In this document: positions 58,401-60,855 of the stretch, in pieces
How positions within the stretch are numbered: position 1 is the stretch's first letter
How the letters are laid out: every line of letters starts with the position of its first letter
Origin: Sipunculus nudus
Taxonomy: Eukaryota; Annelida; Sipuncula; Golfingiida; Sipunculidae
Assembly: GCA_026874595.1 (NCBI GenBank)
Contig: CM049306.1
Span: 73,841,642-73,905,641 of the forward strand
DNA: 64,000 nt
Direction of reading: 5' to 3'
Program-made: the position numbers and the translations under genes
Notes under the pieces: generated by a model
Told to the model about the DNA's origin: nothing
Seen by the model: only the letters and a program-made list of their open reading frames with translations
The model's database searches: none

Positions 58401-60855
58401 TCATTTTGCAAACTTCCTTGAGCATTTGAATAAAGGCAGTATCTCACGATACTAGTGTGGTATATTAAATATTTTAAGATTTAATTCATGGTTGTGGGCC
58501 TTTTAAACCACTCAATTGATTTAAGTTATCTACCTTATTGGTTTCCATATTTGATGTGATCAGAGTCCTCAGTCAAGTAGTTTTACCTTGTTTAAATATA
58601 TATGTTCTGAAATGATGATATATGTTTTGAAGGAGACCTAAAGGCAGCCCAGTGTGATATGAAGGCCCTTTCTGAAGAAATGAATCAGCTTCGATCTCAG
58701 CTCATAAATAGAGAACAGCAGGCCAAAGACTCTGATGACCATGTCAGATCTCTCACTGGTGAGCGTGCATCCGTCACTTTTCTAAACTAGTAATAGTACA
58801 GTATATTATGTGAACATTCAGTTTCAGGAGAACTTCCTTGTTTGCCAAAATGGCTGTGTTTGTTATCTTGTGGAAATGCATACATGGTCATAGATTACTG
58901 CACATGAATTTCATACATGTAATATCTTCCAAATTTAACTAAAATAGAAGAACTAATGACTTAATGATATACCTCTCTGTTAAGAATATGTTTTGGTTAA
59001 TCTGTGCATATGTTTTATAAAATGATCTTTGTTGACTAATTTAAAGTTATGATATATATTTGTTCAGGTTCACCATATCAGCTGGTGAAAATGTGCCATT
59101 AGTGTTGATTTTCTTATACATTGGAACCTGTCTGAAGGACCGTCTTTCTTATAAGACCACCAGTCCATAAAGCCACCCTTGCTTGGAATGAAACCATCCT
59201 CATGGTTATAACTGATCTGTCTAATAAGACCACCTGTGATTTAAGACCAATTTTGGCCAGTCCCATGGGTGGTCTCATAACACAGGTTTCACTGTACTTA
59301 GACCTGGATTACCATTGCAGTGCTGGATTGTCAGATGATATTTTGTAAAATGAATACTATTTAAACATACAAAGATATAATATACTTATTAAAAATTACA
59401 TATAAATATGTTATTCAGGCATCATGGTATATTCAAAATATAAATTAAAGTTTTGTGGGATGGTGGATTCTCTTGCATGATCCAAAATGAAAGGCCAGTT
59501 CTTGTACCACATCCTTGAATATTATTAAGAACATGTAACTACAGATGCTAAATTTGACCCAATTAATTATGTTAATTAGATGAACTGGAGAAGGCAGACT
59601 TCACCACAAAAGAAGTAAAGGAGCATATATTGGTCCTCAGAGGTAGGTGTAAGTTGTTGTCTGTTGAACGTGTGATGTGCAGTGGTTTTTTTGTTGGCTA
59701 TTCTTGTCTTGTGCCCTGTGCTGGTCAGCATAATTTGTGCTGCTCTGAGCTCTAACATTGCACAAGAGGGTTCCTTCGGTAATACCATAAATATCCACAA
59801 TGTTAACTTTTTAAAAAGATTGTGGTTTTAATGGAGGTGGTGGTTTTAACAATGGGAACAGGTCTTTTAAGAAAGTCCATTCACATGTAAGTTATTGGCA
59901 GTTATTATGGCATGTTTCCATCTGTAATAACAAAAGTGCACTTTTTCCTGGAGATCATGTCACATGCGCACACTTTATTCACCAATCATCCCATTCTGCC
60001 CTTTCCATGCACTACTGAACACCTTTTCATGCTCAGATCCTTTGTATCACTATGGGAAGAAACATATGCACAGTGACATTCTATAGTTAAATATACTTTT
60101 TATTGAATGATAAAATTCTGTGACAGTATTGTCATTCAGAACACTTCCAAATGGCGGATATTTAGAGAGATAACTCTGGGTCACACTATGAAGGTCATCA
60201 CCATTTTGAATGAATTCATTAAGAATCAAGATTTTCCAAATTTTGCCAAAAAGTTGGTTGATAAATGATCAGTTCTTTTTAATTCAACAGAACTTTACAA
60301 AGTACCATCTTTTGACTTCTGCCACTTTAGGGAGCTTATACAGATGGTTCATTGGCAACCATCATCTTATTTACTATAAAACATGTATTTAAAAAAAATT
60401 AGGAACTTAAATTTCTGTTTATTCTGTCATATATATTAATATTGTTTTATCTACATTGCACTAATTATACATTATTGATCTTAACACATGGATGGGAAAC
60501 ACTTTGTCTACTTACATTCTTCAAGGACCTGGTGATATGTTAGAATGGGAGACATAAGCATAAATGAAACTGTATAGAATATAAGGTACACGTTGTGAAT
60601 TTTACCTTATAGATAATGTTCATGACTGACTGATCATGCTCAGCTTATTTCATTGGACTTCAAAATAAAAATTAAAGTACTTTCTACAAATAAGTTGAAT
60701 TTCTGGATTACTTGAGCAAAATTAGATGTATGTGTGACCCATTTTAATGGTAAAAGTAAATATAACATGTGATGCTAATTATCCCTCTCTAGACCAACTT
60801 ATCGAGGAGCAGGAAGTTACACGCGAAAGCCAGAATGAGGCTCAGCGACTGCAGC
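12566..60855 (+). CDS. SLMAP: SLMAP-like gene, partial; 25 exons joined
   Basis: In known relatives SLMAP is a tail-anchored FHA/coiled-coil adaptor of the STRIPAK PP2A complex that binds phosphothreonines of MST1/2 (Hippo) kinases, so dampening Hippo signalling; it also localises to ER, nuclear envelope and centrosome membranes. Seen here: the C-terminal half of the FHA domain (SSNGTF loop, then [13 protein letters not shown]), then about 580 residues of mostly coiled coil matching the family in order. Exons: 12566-12713, 30691-30757, 33752-33836, 34580-34675, 35400-35471, 37190-37267, 40439-40501, 41345-41482, 43432-43542, 44907-44964, 45415-45477, 45866-45928, 47359-47400, 48248-48289, 51146-51187, 51733-51795, 52210-52272, 52747-52812, 53200-53262, 54242-54400, 55080-55142, 58259-58321, 58633-58758, 59580-59642, 60793-60855. 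All junction phases agree. The FHA start with its GR and SxxH motifs, and the C-terminal membrane anchor, are not in view. Confidence 0.93.
13021..13480. repeat. Tandem repeat, about 145 bp, degenerate
   Basis: The phrase GATCTTCAAGGTCAAATCTGC or close variants recurs at about 13026, 13168, 13318 and 13457. Each unit also carries a CCCATAACT..GAAGTA block. About three diverged copies. Confidence 0.7.
14260..14437. repeat. Tandem repeat, about 60 bp x 3
   Basis: Three copies of a unit containing ATGTTATACCTTTAATAGTA and then TGCTTGTGTACCTAGGTATC. The third is more diverged. Confidence 0.85.
14946..15376. mobile_element. 431-bp TA-flanked MITE with TTCGCGA-rich ends
   Basis: Left end TA-CTGTGGTTGGCTTCATATTC. 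The right end is its inverted copy, finishing GAAGCCAACCACAG-TA, with about 24 bases in perfect inverted repeat. Subterminal TTCGCGA/TCGCGAA words recur on both sides. Partial relatives lie at 28751-28828, 41161-41238 and 63800-63880. Confidence 0.85.
16220..16412. repeat. AAATAC hexanucleotide microsatellite, interrupted
   Basis: Runs of (AAATAC)n with AAATAT variants, broken by short unrelated stretches. Several frames stay open across it and give false low-complexity ORFs rich in Asn/Thr/Lys/Tyr or, on the - strand, Val/Phe/Tyr/Leu. Confidence 0.9.
17208..17375 (+). mobile_element. tRNA-derived SINE, probable
   Basis: Begins CCAGCTTCTGTGGTC and carries a B-box-like GGTTTGAATCTCAGCC at 17261-17276. 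A related copy with the same start and a similar B box lies at 56793-57015. The A box is degenerate. No intact tRNA fold is visible. Confidence 0.5.
19850..22240. repeat. Dispersed repeat with GGTGGCGCCACC motif, split by an insertion
   Basis: 19850-20380 and 21877-22240 are parts of one repeat made of related blocks: GGTGGCGCCACCTGCAACC, TTTTGCACAG, GGGATAAAATCACTCAT, GGGAACTGTTTGACCGATTG. Position 20128-20139 is a perfect 12-bp palindrome, GGTGGCGCCACC. Weaker relatives lie at 27080-27260 and 44400-44430. The repeat is interrupted by the TA-flanked element 20382-21874. Confidence 0.75.
20382..21874. mobile_element. 1.49-kb TA-flanked inverted-repeat element
   Basis: Left end TA-CCGTATTTCCTTGATCAGAC; right end ATTCAAGGAAATACGG-TA. 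The inverted ends run about 28 bases with a few mismatches. Subterminal GCCGGCCTTAAATAGACGCC words recur on both sides. A neighbouring copy of the host repeat keeps the unoccupied site (GATCTCACATAGCTCTTT near 22145), showing that TA was duplicated on insertion. The interior has two diverged copies of a block with TTACGCTGTG.CGAGCTGAATC (about 21124-21200 and 21328-21400) and no transposase that I can recognise; probably non-autonomous, Tc1/mariner/pogo-like. Confidence 0.85.
24618..24674 (+). CDS. SLMAP: Candidate in-frame cassette exon within the FHA region
   Basis: A 57-bp open segment lies in the 18-kb intron. A long T/C tract and accaacacag precede it, and a full-consensus GTAAGT donor follows at 24675. 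It enters and leaves in phase 1, exactly as the joint between the two flanking FHA exons requires, and would insert 19 residues ([19 protein letters not shown]) between MENSRR and THGCII. The downstream valine would become leucine. I know of no such insert in vertebrate SLMAP, so this is either a lineage-specific alternative exon or a chance combination. It rests on splice signals, phase and openness only. Confidence 0.45.
25426..25600. mobile_element. 175-bp TA-flanked MITE, AAAACCTTG family
   Basis: Ends TA-CATTAAAACCTTG and CAAGGTTTTACTG-TA, inverted with one mismatch. The interior GGTGGTCG/TTAGGTGGTCTAG resembles the element at 39562-39738, and a left end alone (TACAGTTAAACCTTGATG) lies at 32943-32960. 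Confidence 0.75.
28361..28421. repeat. (AT)n dinucleotide microsatellite
   Basis: About 30 uninterrupted TA/AT units. Confidence 0.97.
28751..28828. mobile_element. Partial copy of the TTCGCGA MITE
   Basis: GGAACCCTCGCAAAAAAC..CACGAAATTTTAACC..ATGAAGCAAACCACAG matches one end of the 14946-15376 element. Several CpG sites have become TG or CA, as expected for an older, methylated copy. Confidence 0.7.
30333..30440. repeat. Perfect 54-bp tandem duplication
   Basis: 30333-30386 and 30387-30440 are identical by eye, from CCTGAAATTTTTCACAAATA to ATCATGCCATGC. It ends about 250 bases before the 30691 exon. Confidence 0.95.
30691..30757 (+). CDS. SLMAP: SLMAP exon: end of FHA domain
   Basis: The acceptor is ttatttacag before 30691 and the donor is GTAATA at 30758; 67 bp, phase 1 in and phase 2 out. 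With the base carried from the previous exon it reads [20 protein letters not shown] and KP. This matches the last beta strands of the vertebrate SLMAP FHA domain (VTHGCIVSTIKLFLPDG). The intron before it is about 18 kb, the longest in the window. Confidence 0.95.
30937..32872. mobile_element. Dispersed element copy 1, hairpin start AGCTCAGCTGACT
   Basis: Starts with AGCTCAGCTGACT-ATA-AGTCATCTGAGAT (30941-30969), a near-perfect hairpin, followed by CCGTCCGTCC. It ends near the palindrome GACCCATGGGTC (32853-32864) and CCCTTGTTT. Its body matches 48540-50306 in several blocks (AGATGTCCCCAAAATCTCCT; TCAAGTGTTGTTTACATCTA; GCAATCATATATTTAGAACT). An internal stretch of about 800 bases (31908-32711) is absent from copy 2, so it is either an insertion here or a deletion there. 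No coding capacity seen. Confidence 0.75.
32335..32468. repeat. Imperfect tandem duplication, about 65 bp
   Basis: GATATATAATGATTGCAACA..ATTCTAATATTTTAACTTRTATTT occurs twice. The second copy has an extra ATTTGCAAC insertion. Confidence 0.85.
33442..33521. repeat. Inverted repeat, arms about 30 bp
   Basis: GTCAATTAGTTTAGATTGGAATTCCCATG pairs with CATGGGAATTCCCATCTAAACGATTGAC across a spacer of about 20 bases. Each arm also contains its own GGAATTCC palindrome. Confidence 0.85.
33752..33836 (+). CDS. SLMAP: SLMAP exon: linker and first coiled-coil segment
   Basis: The acceptor is tctgttaacag and the donor is GTGAGA; 85 bp, phase 2 in and phase 0 out. It encodes a Ser/Pro/Ala/Gly linker ([15 protein letters not shown]) and then [14 protein letters not shown], equivalent to the vertebrate SQELFQLSQYLQ segment where the coiled coil begins. 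In vertebrate SLMAP this membrane-distal coiled coil is the part that contacts STRIPAK partners. Confidence 0.95.
34580..34675 (+). CDS. SLMAP: SLMAP exon: conserved coiled coil [10 protein letters not shown]
   Basis: The acceptor is ttaattacag and the donor is GTCAGG; 96 bp, phase 0 both sides, 32 codons. It reads [32 protein letters not shown]. The vertebrate protein has [20 protein letters not shown] at this point, so identity is very high. The GTCAG donor is weaker than consensus, though homology fixes the boundary. Confidence 0.97.
35400..35471 (+). CDS. SLMAP: SLMAP exon: coiled coil [11 protein letters not shown]
   Basis: The acceptor is ttgttacag and the donor is GTGAGA; 72 bp, phase 0 both sides, 24 codons. 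It reads [24 protein letters not shown], against the family [20 protein letters not shown]. It continues the uninterrupted parallel coiled coil of the N-terminal half. Confidence 0.96.
35587..36123. mobile_element. 537-bp inverted-repeat element, ACTATAGT ends
   Basis: The left end ACTATAGTCCATTTCACCAC..GTCCACCTG is matched inverted by CAGGTGGACATGAGGTGATG..ACTATAGT at the right. Several mismatches. The interior is not recognised. Confidence 0.65.
36250..37165. repeat. Tandem repeat, about 145 bp x 5, within a dispersed element
   Basis: CGATAACTCAACAACAACNT recurs at about 36259, 36404, 36550, 36695 and 36840, each followed by GCAGCTTTCTCAAATTCACA, ACCTATGAGGGCTCCAGACC and ATATGGC blocks. 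The tail ends CCGACCACATCTAGT at 37165, sharing CACATCTAGT with the end of the 8829-10888 element, which suggests a related family. Confidence 0.85.
37190..37267 (+). CDS. SLMAP: SLMAP exon: coiled coil [15 protein letters not shown]
   Basis: The acceptor is gtgttttag and the donor is GTTAGT; 78 bp, phase 0 both sides, 26 codons. It reads [26 protein letters not shown], corresponding to vertebrate NQTEDSLRKELIALQEDK and YETTAK. A dispersed repeat ending in CACATCTAGT stops only about 25 bases upstream of the acceptor. Confidence 0.96.
37566..39542. mobile_element. 1.98-kb TA-flanked element with perfect inverted ends
   Basis: Left end TA-CCGTAAAATCTCCACTTAAA and right end TTTAAGTGGAGATTTTACGG-TA; the terminal 25 bases are perfect inverted repeats. 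TAAAACCGCAC recurs three times near the left end, and TAAACCGC near the right. The interior is more GC/CpG-rich than its surroundings and holds a 16-bp-arm palindrome. A 109-codon ORF at 38196-38525 is unrecognised. No transposase found; probably a non-autonomous Tc1/mariner/pogo-like element, young judging by the intact ends. Confidence 0.88.
39138..39173. repeat. Perfect palindrome, 16-bp arms, 4-base loop
   Basis: ATGCGGCGGTATCCAG, loop AGTC, CTGGATACCGCCGCAT. GC-rich, inside the 37566-39542 element. Confidence 0.97.
39562..39738. mobile_element. TA-flanked MITE remnant related to 25426-25600
   Basis: Starts TA-CAGTCAAAGCTCACCTAATC and ends GGTGGTCGTAATTTTTAAC, then TTTTACTG-TA. It lies about 20 bases after the end of the preceding 1.98-kb element. 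The ends have diverged. Confidence 0.55.
40439..40501 (+). CDS. SLMAP: SLMAP exon: 63-bp coiled-coil exon [10 protein letters not shown]
   Basis: The acceptor is ggatttatag and the donor is GTATGA; 63 bp, phase 0 both sides, 21 codons or three heptads. It reads [21 protein letters not shown], against vertebrate ESLRRVLQEKIEVVRKLSEVE. Leu3, Val6, Leu17 and Leu20 take the same positions as in the later phase-1 63-bp exons. Confidence 0.96.
41161..41238. mobile_element. Partial copy of the TTCGCGA MITE
   Basis: GGAACCCTCGTCAAAAATAG..GCGAAATTTTAACCTCTCGAATAG..ACAACCACAG matches the right end of 14946-15376. A possible left part lies at 40895-40935. It ends about 105 bases before the 41345 exon. 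Confidence 0.7.
41345..41482 (+). CDS. SLMAP: SLMAP exon: [15 protein letters not shown]; 3' end amplified into a minisatellite
   Basis: The acceptor is actgacag and the donor is GTAAAT; 138 bp, phase 0 both sides, 46 codons. It reads [20 protein letters not shown] and then [20 protein letters not shown] and LQNKLQ; vertebrates have [16 protein letters not shown]. The last 24 bases of the exon and its donor form the first unit of a 41-bp tandem array that continues for about 1.6 kb into the intron. Using any later donor would bring in stop codons (TAA in AATAAAC, TAG or TGA in CTGATAG) in most frames, so the first donor is presumably the functional one. Confidence 0.95.
41459..43104 (+). repeat. 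SLMAP: 41-bp minisatellite, about 40 copies, built from an exon end and its 5' splice site
   Basis: Unit: ACAGGTCTACAGAATAAACT plus ACAGGTAAACACTGATAGATC. The first copy overlaps the last 24 bases of the 41345-41482 exon and its donor. I count about 40 copies, roughly two thirds of them still carrying an AGGTAA-type donor word. Higher-order structure is visible: in the right half a 5-unit block repeats every 206 bases (CAGGCCTACAG at 42334, 42540, 42746, 42952); in the left half a block repeats every 172 bases (AGGTTTACAG near 41826, 41999, 42171). Confidence 0.95.
43432..43542 (+). CDS. SLMAP: SLMAP exon: coiled coil [17 protein letters not shown]
   Basis: The acceptor is tttaccag and the donor is GTAAGA; 111 bp, phase 0 both sides, 37 codons. 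It reads [37 protein letters not shown]. Its length and its ending (DEM..QE..LNAK) match vertebrate HKIDEMEEKEQELQAK. This is the last exon with a phase-0 start. Confidence 0.93.
44072..44620. mobile_element. Dispersed element copy, AACTCAGCTGACT hairpin start
   Basis: Begins AACTCAGCTGACT-GAA-AGTCATCTGAGCT, the same terminal hairpin as at 30941 and 48540, followed by CTCCGTCCAGC. It contains two copies of a block of about 115 bases (GGGCACAAATCATAACC..GGTCTCTGTTACCCATATTC) at 44158-44272 and 44494-44608, 336 bases apart. Confidence 0.7.
44907..44964 (+). CDS. SLMAP: SLMAP exon: [11 protein letters not shown]; phase switch 0 to 1
   Basis: The acceptor is tttggaacag and the donor is GTAAGG; 58 bp, phase 0 in and phase 1 out. 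It reads [19 protein letters not shown] plus one base, against vertebrate [19 protein letters not shown]. Every later intron in the window is phase 1, so this exon converts the gene to phase 1. Confidence 0.96.
45415..45477 (+). CDS. SLMAP: SLMAP exon: 63 bp, phase 1-1, VRLETMKEN
   Basis: The acceptor is atcatttcag and the donor is GTAAGT; 63 bp, 21 codons. It reads [21 protein letters not shown]. Vertebrate SLMAP has VRLEHLQEK here. Leu3 and Met6 hold the shared register; the second half is more polar. Confidence 0.93.
45866..45928 (+). CDS. SLMAP: SLMAP exon: 63 bp, phase 1-1, [12 protein letters not shown]
   Basis: The acceptor is tttttttgcag and the donor is GTACCG; 63 bp, 21 codons. It reads [21 protein letters not shown]. 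Vertebrate SLMAP has LGIQVDDF at this junction. It does not follow the Leu3/Leu20 pattern of its neighbours. Confidence 0.9.
47359..47400 (+). CDS. SLMAP: SLMAP microexon copy 1: [14 protein letters not shown]
   Basis: The acceptor is ttgtttacag and the donor is GTATCT; 42 bp, phase 1-1, 14 codons. It encodes an acidic Ser-Pro peptide, [14 protein letters not shown], that is probably flexible rather than coiled coil, with SP sites that could be phosphorylated (inference). A second copy lies 889 bp downstream. Vertebrate SLMAP has an alternatively spliced acidic/Ser-rich region at a similar place. Confidence 0.85.
48248..48289 (+). CDS. SLMAP: SLMAP microexon copy 2: duplicate of 47359-47400
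   Basis: 42 bp, phase 1-1, acceptor ttgtttacag, donor GTATCA. It encodes exactly the same 14 residues as copy 1; the only two differences visible (TCT/TCC and CCT/CCA) are synonymous. Flanking intron is also duplicated: gcatgttgt.tagtgcttt before the exon and a CACCAGAGGGCA motif after it. The copies may be used together, one at a time, or in different tissues; the sequence does not say which. Confidence 0.82.
48540..50306. mobile_element. Dispersed element copy 2, composite of two partial copies
   Basis: Starts with the hairpin AGCTCAGCTGACT-ATA-AGTCATCTGAGCT (48540-48568), then a TCCG/TCTG-rich tract (48583-48655). The body occurs twice: TTAGATGTCCCCATAATCTC at 48709 and TTAGATGTCCCCAAAATCTC at 49391, each followed by TTGAGATATTAAGGAAAAA-type sequence. 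The tail matches 31640-31905 and then 32712-32815. It fills most of the intron between the 48289 and 51146 exon ends. Confidence 0.78.
51146..51187 (+). CDS. SLMAP: SLMAP exon: 42 bp, two-heptad [14 protein letters not shown]
   Basis: The acceptor is tcttttctttcag and the donor is GTAGGT; 42 bp, phase 1-1, 14 codons. Leu3, Ile10 and Tyr13 sit at the core positions shared with the 63-bp exons. The intron before it is about 2.9 kb and filled by a composite dispersed repeat. Confidence 0.9.
51733..51795 (+). CDS. SLMAP: SLMAP exon: 63 bp, [16 protein letters not shown]
   Basis: The acceptor is tgttttccag and the donor is GTAAGT; 63 bp, phase 1-1, 21 codons. It reads [21 protein letters not shown]. 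Leu3, Leu10, Ile17 and Leu20 form a textbook heptad core. The base carried over is A rather than the usual G, so the next exon opens with Ser. Confidence 0.93.
52210..52272 (+). CDS. SLMAP: SLMAP exon: 63 bp, [16 protein letters not shown]
   Basis: The acceptor is acattaacag and the donor is GTAAGC; 63 bp, phase 1-1, 21 codons. It reads [21 protein letters not shown]. Leu3, Ala10, Met17 and Leu20 keep the shared register. Confidence 0.92.
52747..52812 (+). CDS. SLMAP: SLMAP exon: 66 bp, the one exon breaking the heptad unit
   Basis: The acceptor is gttttccag and the donor is GTGAGT; 66 bp, phase 1-1, 22 codons counting the split lysine. It reads [22 protein letters not shown]. It is one codon longer than its neighbours, with Val-rich spacing, which would put a one-residue skip into the coiled coil. 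Frame, splice sites and fit to both neighbours are all consistent. Confidence 0.88.
53200..53262 (+). CDS. SLMAP: SLMAP exon: 63 bp, [15 protein letters not shown]
   Basis: The acceptor is aaccctttcag and the donor is GTGAGT; 63 bp, phase 1-1, 21 codons. It reads [21 protein letters not shown]. Leu3, Ala10, Ile17 and Leu20 keep the register. It may correspond to the vertebrate ALLEEERKAY region. Confidence 0.92.
54242..54400 (+). CDS. SLMAP: SLMAP exon: 159 bp, coiled coil plus Asn/Ser-rich linker
   Basis: The acceptor is atgtttaacag and the donor is GTCAGA; 159 bp, phase 1-1, 53 codons. It starts as coiled coil ([16 protein letters not shown]), passes through a polar Asn/Ser/Thr/His linker ([20 protein letters not shown]) and returns to coil (YREEIERLK). 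It is not a whole number of heptads, as expected if the linker interrupts the coil. Confidence 0.92.
55080..55142 (+). CDS. SLMAP: SLMAP exon (probable): 63 bp, hydrophobic [13 protein letters not shown]
   Basis: The acceptor is gttgtgtag and the donor is GTACAG; 63 bp, phase 1-1, 21 codons. It reads [21 protein letters not shown]. Length, phase and the core at residues 6, 10, 13, 17 and 20 fit the series. It is more hydrophobic than its neighbours, contains a Cys, and I see no clear vertebrate match. It may be an alternative exon. Confidence 0.6.
55383..55758. mobile_element. 376-bp foldback element
   Basis: The left half (CACTGCAGTTGTCCTAGATC..TAACCGCTGCTT) is mirrored by the right half (AAGCAGCGGTTACATGGAAG..CTAGGACAACTGCAGTG). 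Pairing resumes inside: GTATCCAGCTCTAAATTTTA against TAAAAATTTGGAGCTGGAT. Nearly the whole element could fold as one long hairpin around about 55540-55570. It lies in an intron of the gene, so it would be transcribed. Confidence 0.88.
56793..57015 (+). mobile_element. tRNA-derived SINE, probable, second copy
   Basis: Begins CCAGCTCCTGTGGTCCTTTA, B-box-like GAGTTCTAATCTCAGC at 56843-56858, then GGTTGATCCCCACCCAGTGT. It shares its start and B-box region with 17208-17375. The tail past 57000 is uncertain. Confidence 0.5.
58259..58321 (+). CDS. SLMAP: SLMAP exon: 63 bp, [16 protein letters not shown]
   Basis: The acceptor is ttgtccttgtag and the donor is GTTGGT (weak); 63 bp, phase 1-1, 21 codons. 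It reads [21 protein letters not shown]. Leu3, Ala6, Val10, Ala17 and Tyr20 keep the register. Confidence 0.9.
58633..58758 (+). CDS. SLMAP: SLMAP exon: 126 bp, six heptads, tandem acceptor
   Basis: The donor is GTGAGC; 126 bp, phase 1-1, 42 codons or two 21-residue blocks. It begins [20 protein letters not shown] and continues [20 protein letters not shown]. Core residues sit at 3, 6, 10, 13, 17, 20, 24, 31, 38 and 41. The acceptor is AAGGAG, so splicing at 58636 instead of 58633 would drop one codon and stay in frame. The length equals two 63-bp units, suggesting fusion of two unit exons (inference). Confidence 0.93.
59119..59294. mobile_element. 176-bp TA-flanked MITE, second copy of the 12132 family
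   Basis: Ends TA-CATTGGAACCTGTCTG and CACAGGTTTCACTG-TA. Its right half is nearly identical to 12132-12293 (GTCTAATAAGACCACCTGTG, CCAGTCCCATGGGTGGTCTC). Confidence 0.8.
59580..59642 (+). CDS. SLMAP: SLMAP exon: 63 bp, [16 protein letters not shown]
   Basis: The acceptor is atgttaattag and the donor is GTAGGT; 63 bp, phase 1-1, 21 codons. It reads [21 protein letters not shown]. Leu3, Ala6, Val13, Ile17 and Leu20 hold the core register. Confidence 0.92.
60793..60855 (+). CDS. SLMAP: SLMAP exon: 63 bp, [16 protein letters not shown]; last exon seen
   Basis: The acceptor is ccctctctag and the donor is GTGAGT; 63 bp, phase 1-1, 21 codons. It reads [21 protein letters not shown] and resembles the vertebrate segment ending EATRLQ. 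Leu3, Ala17 and Leu20 keep the register. It ends in phase 1 with no stop, so the gene continues beyond 64000. Confidence 0.92.
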
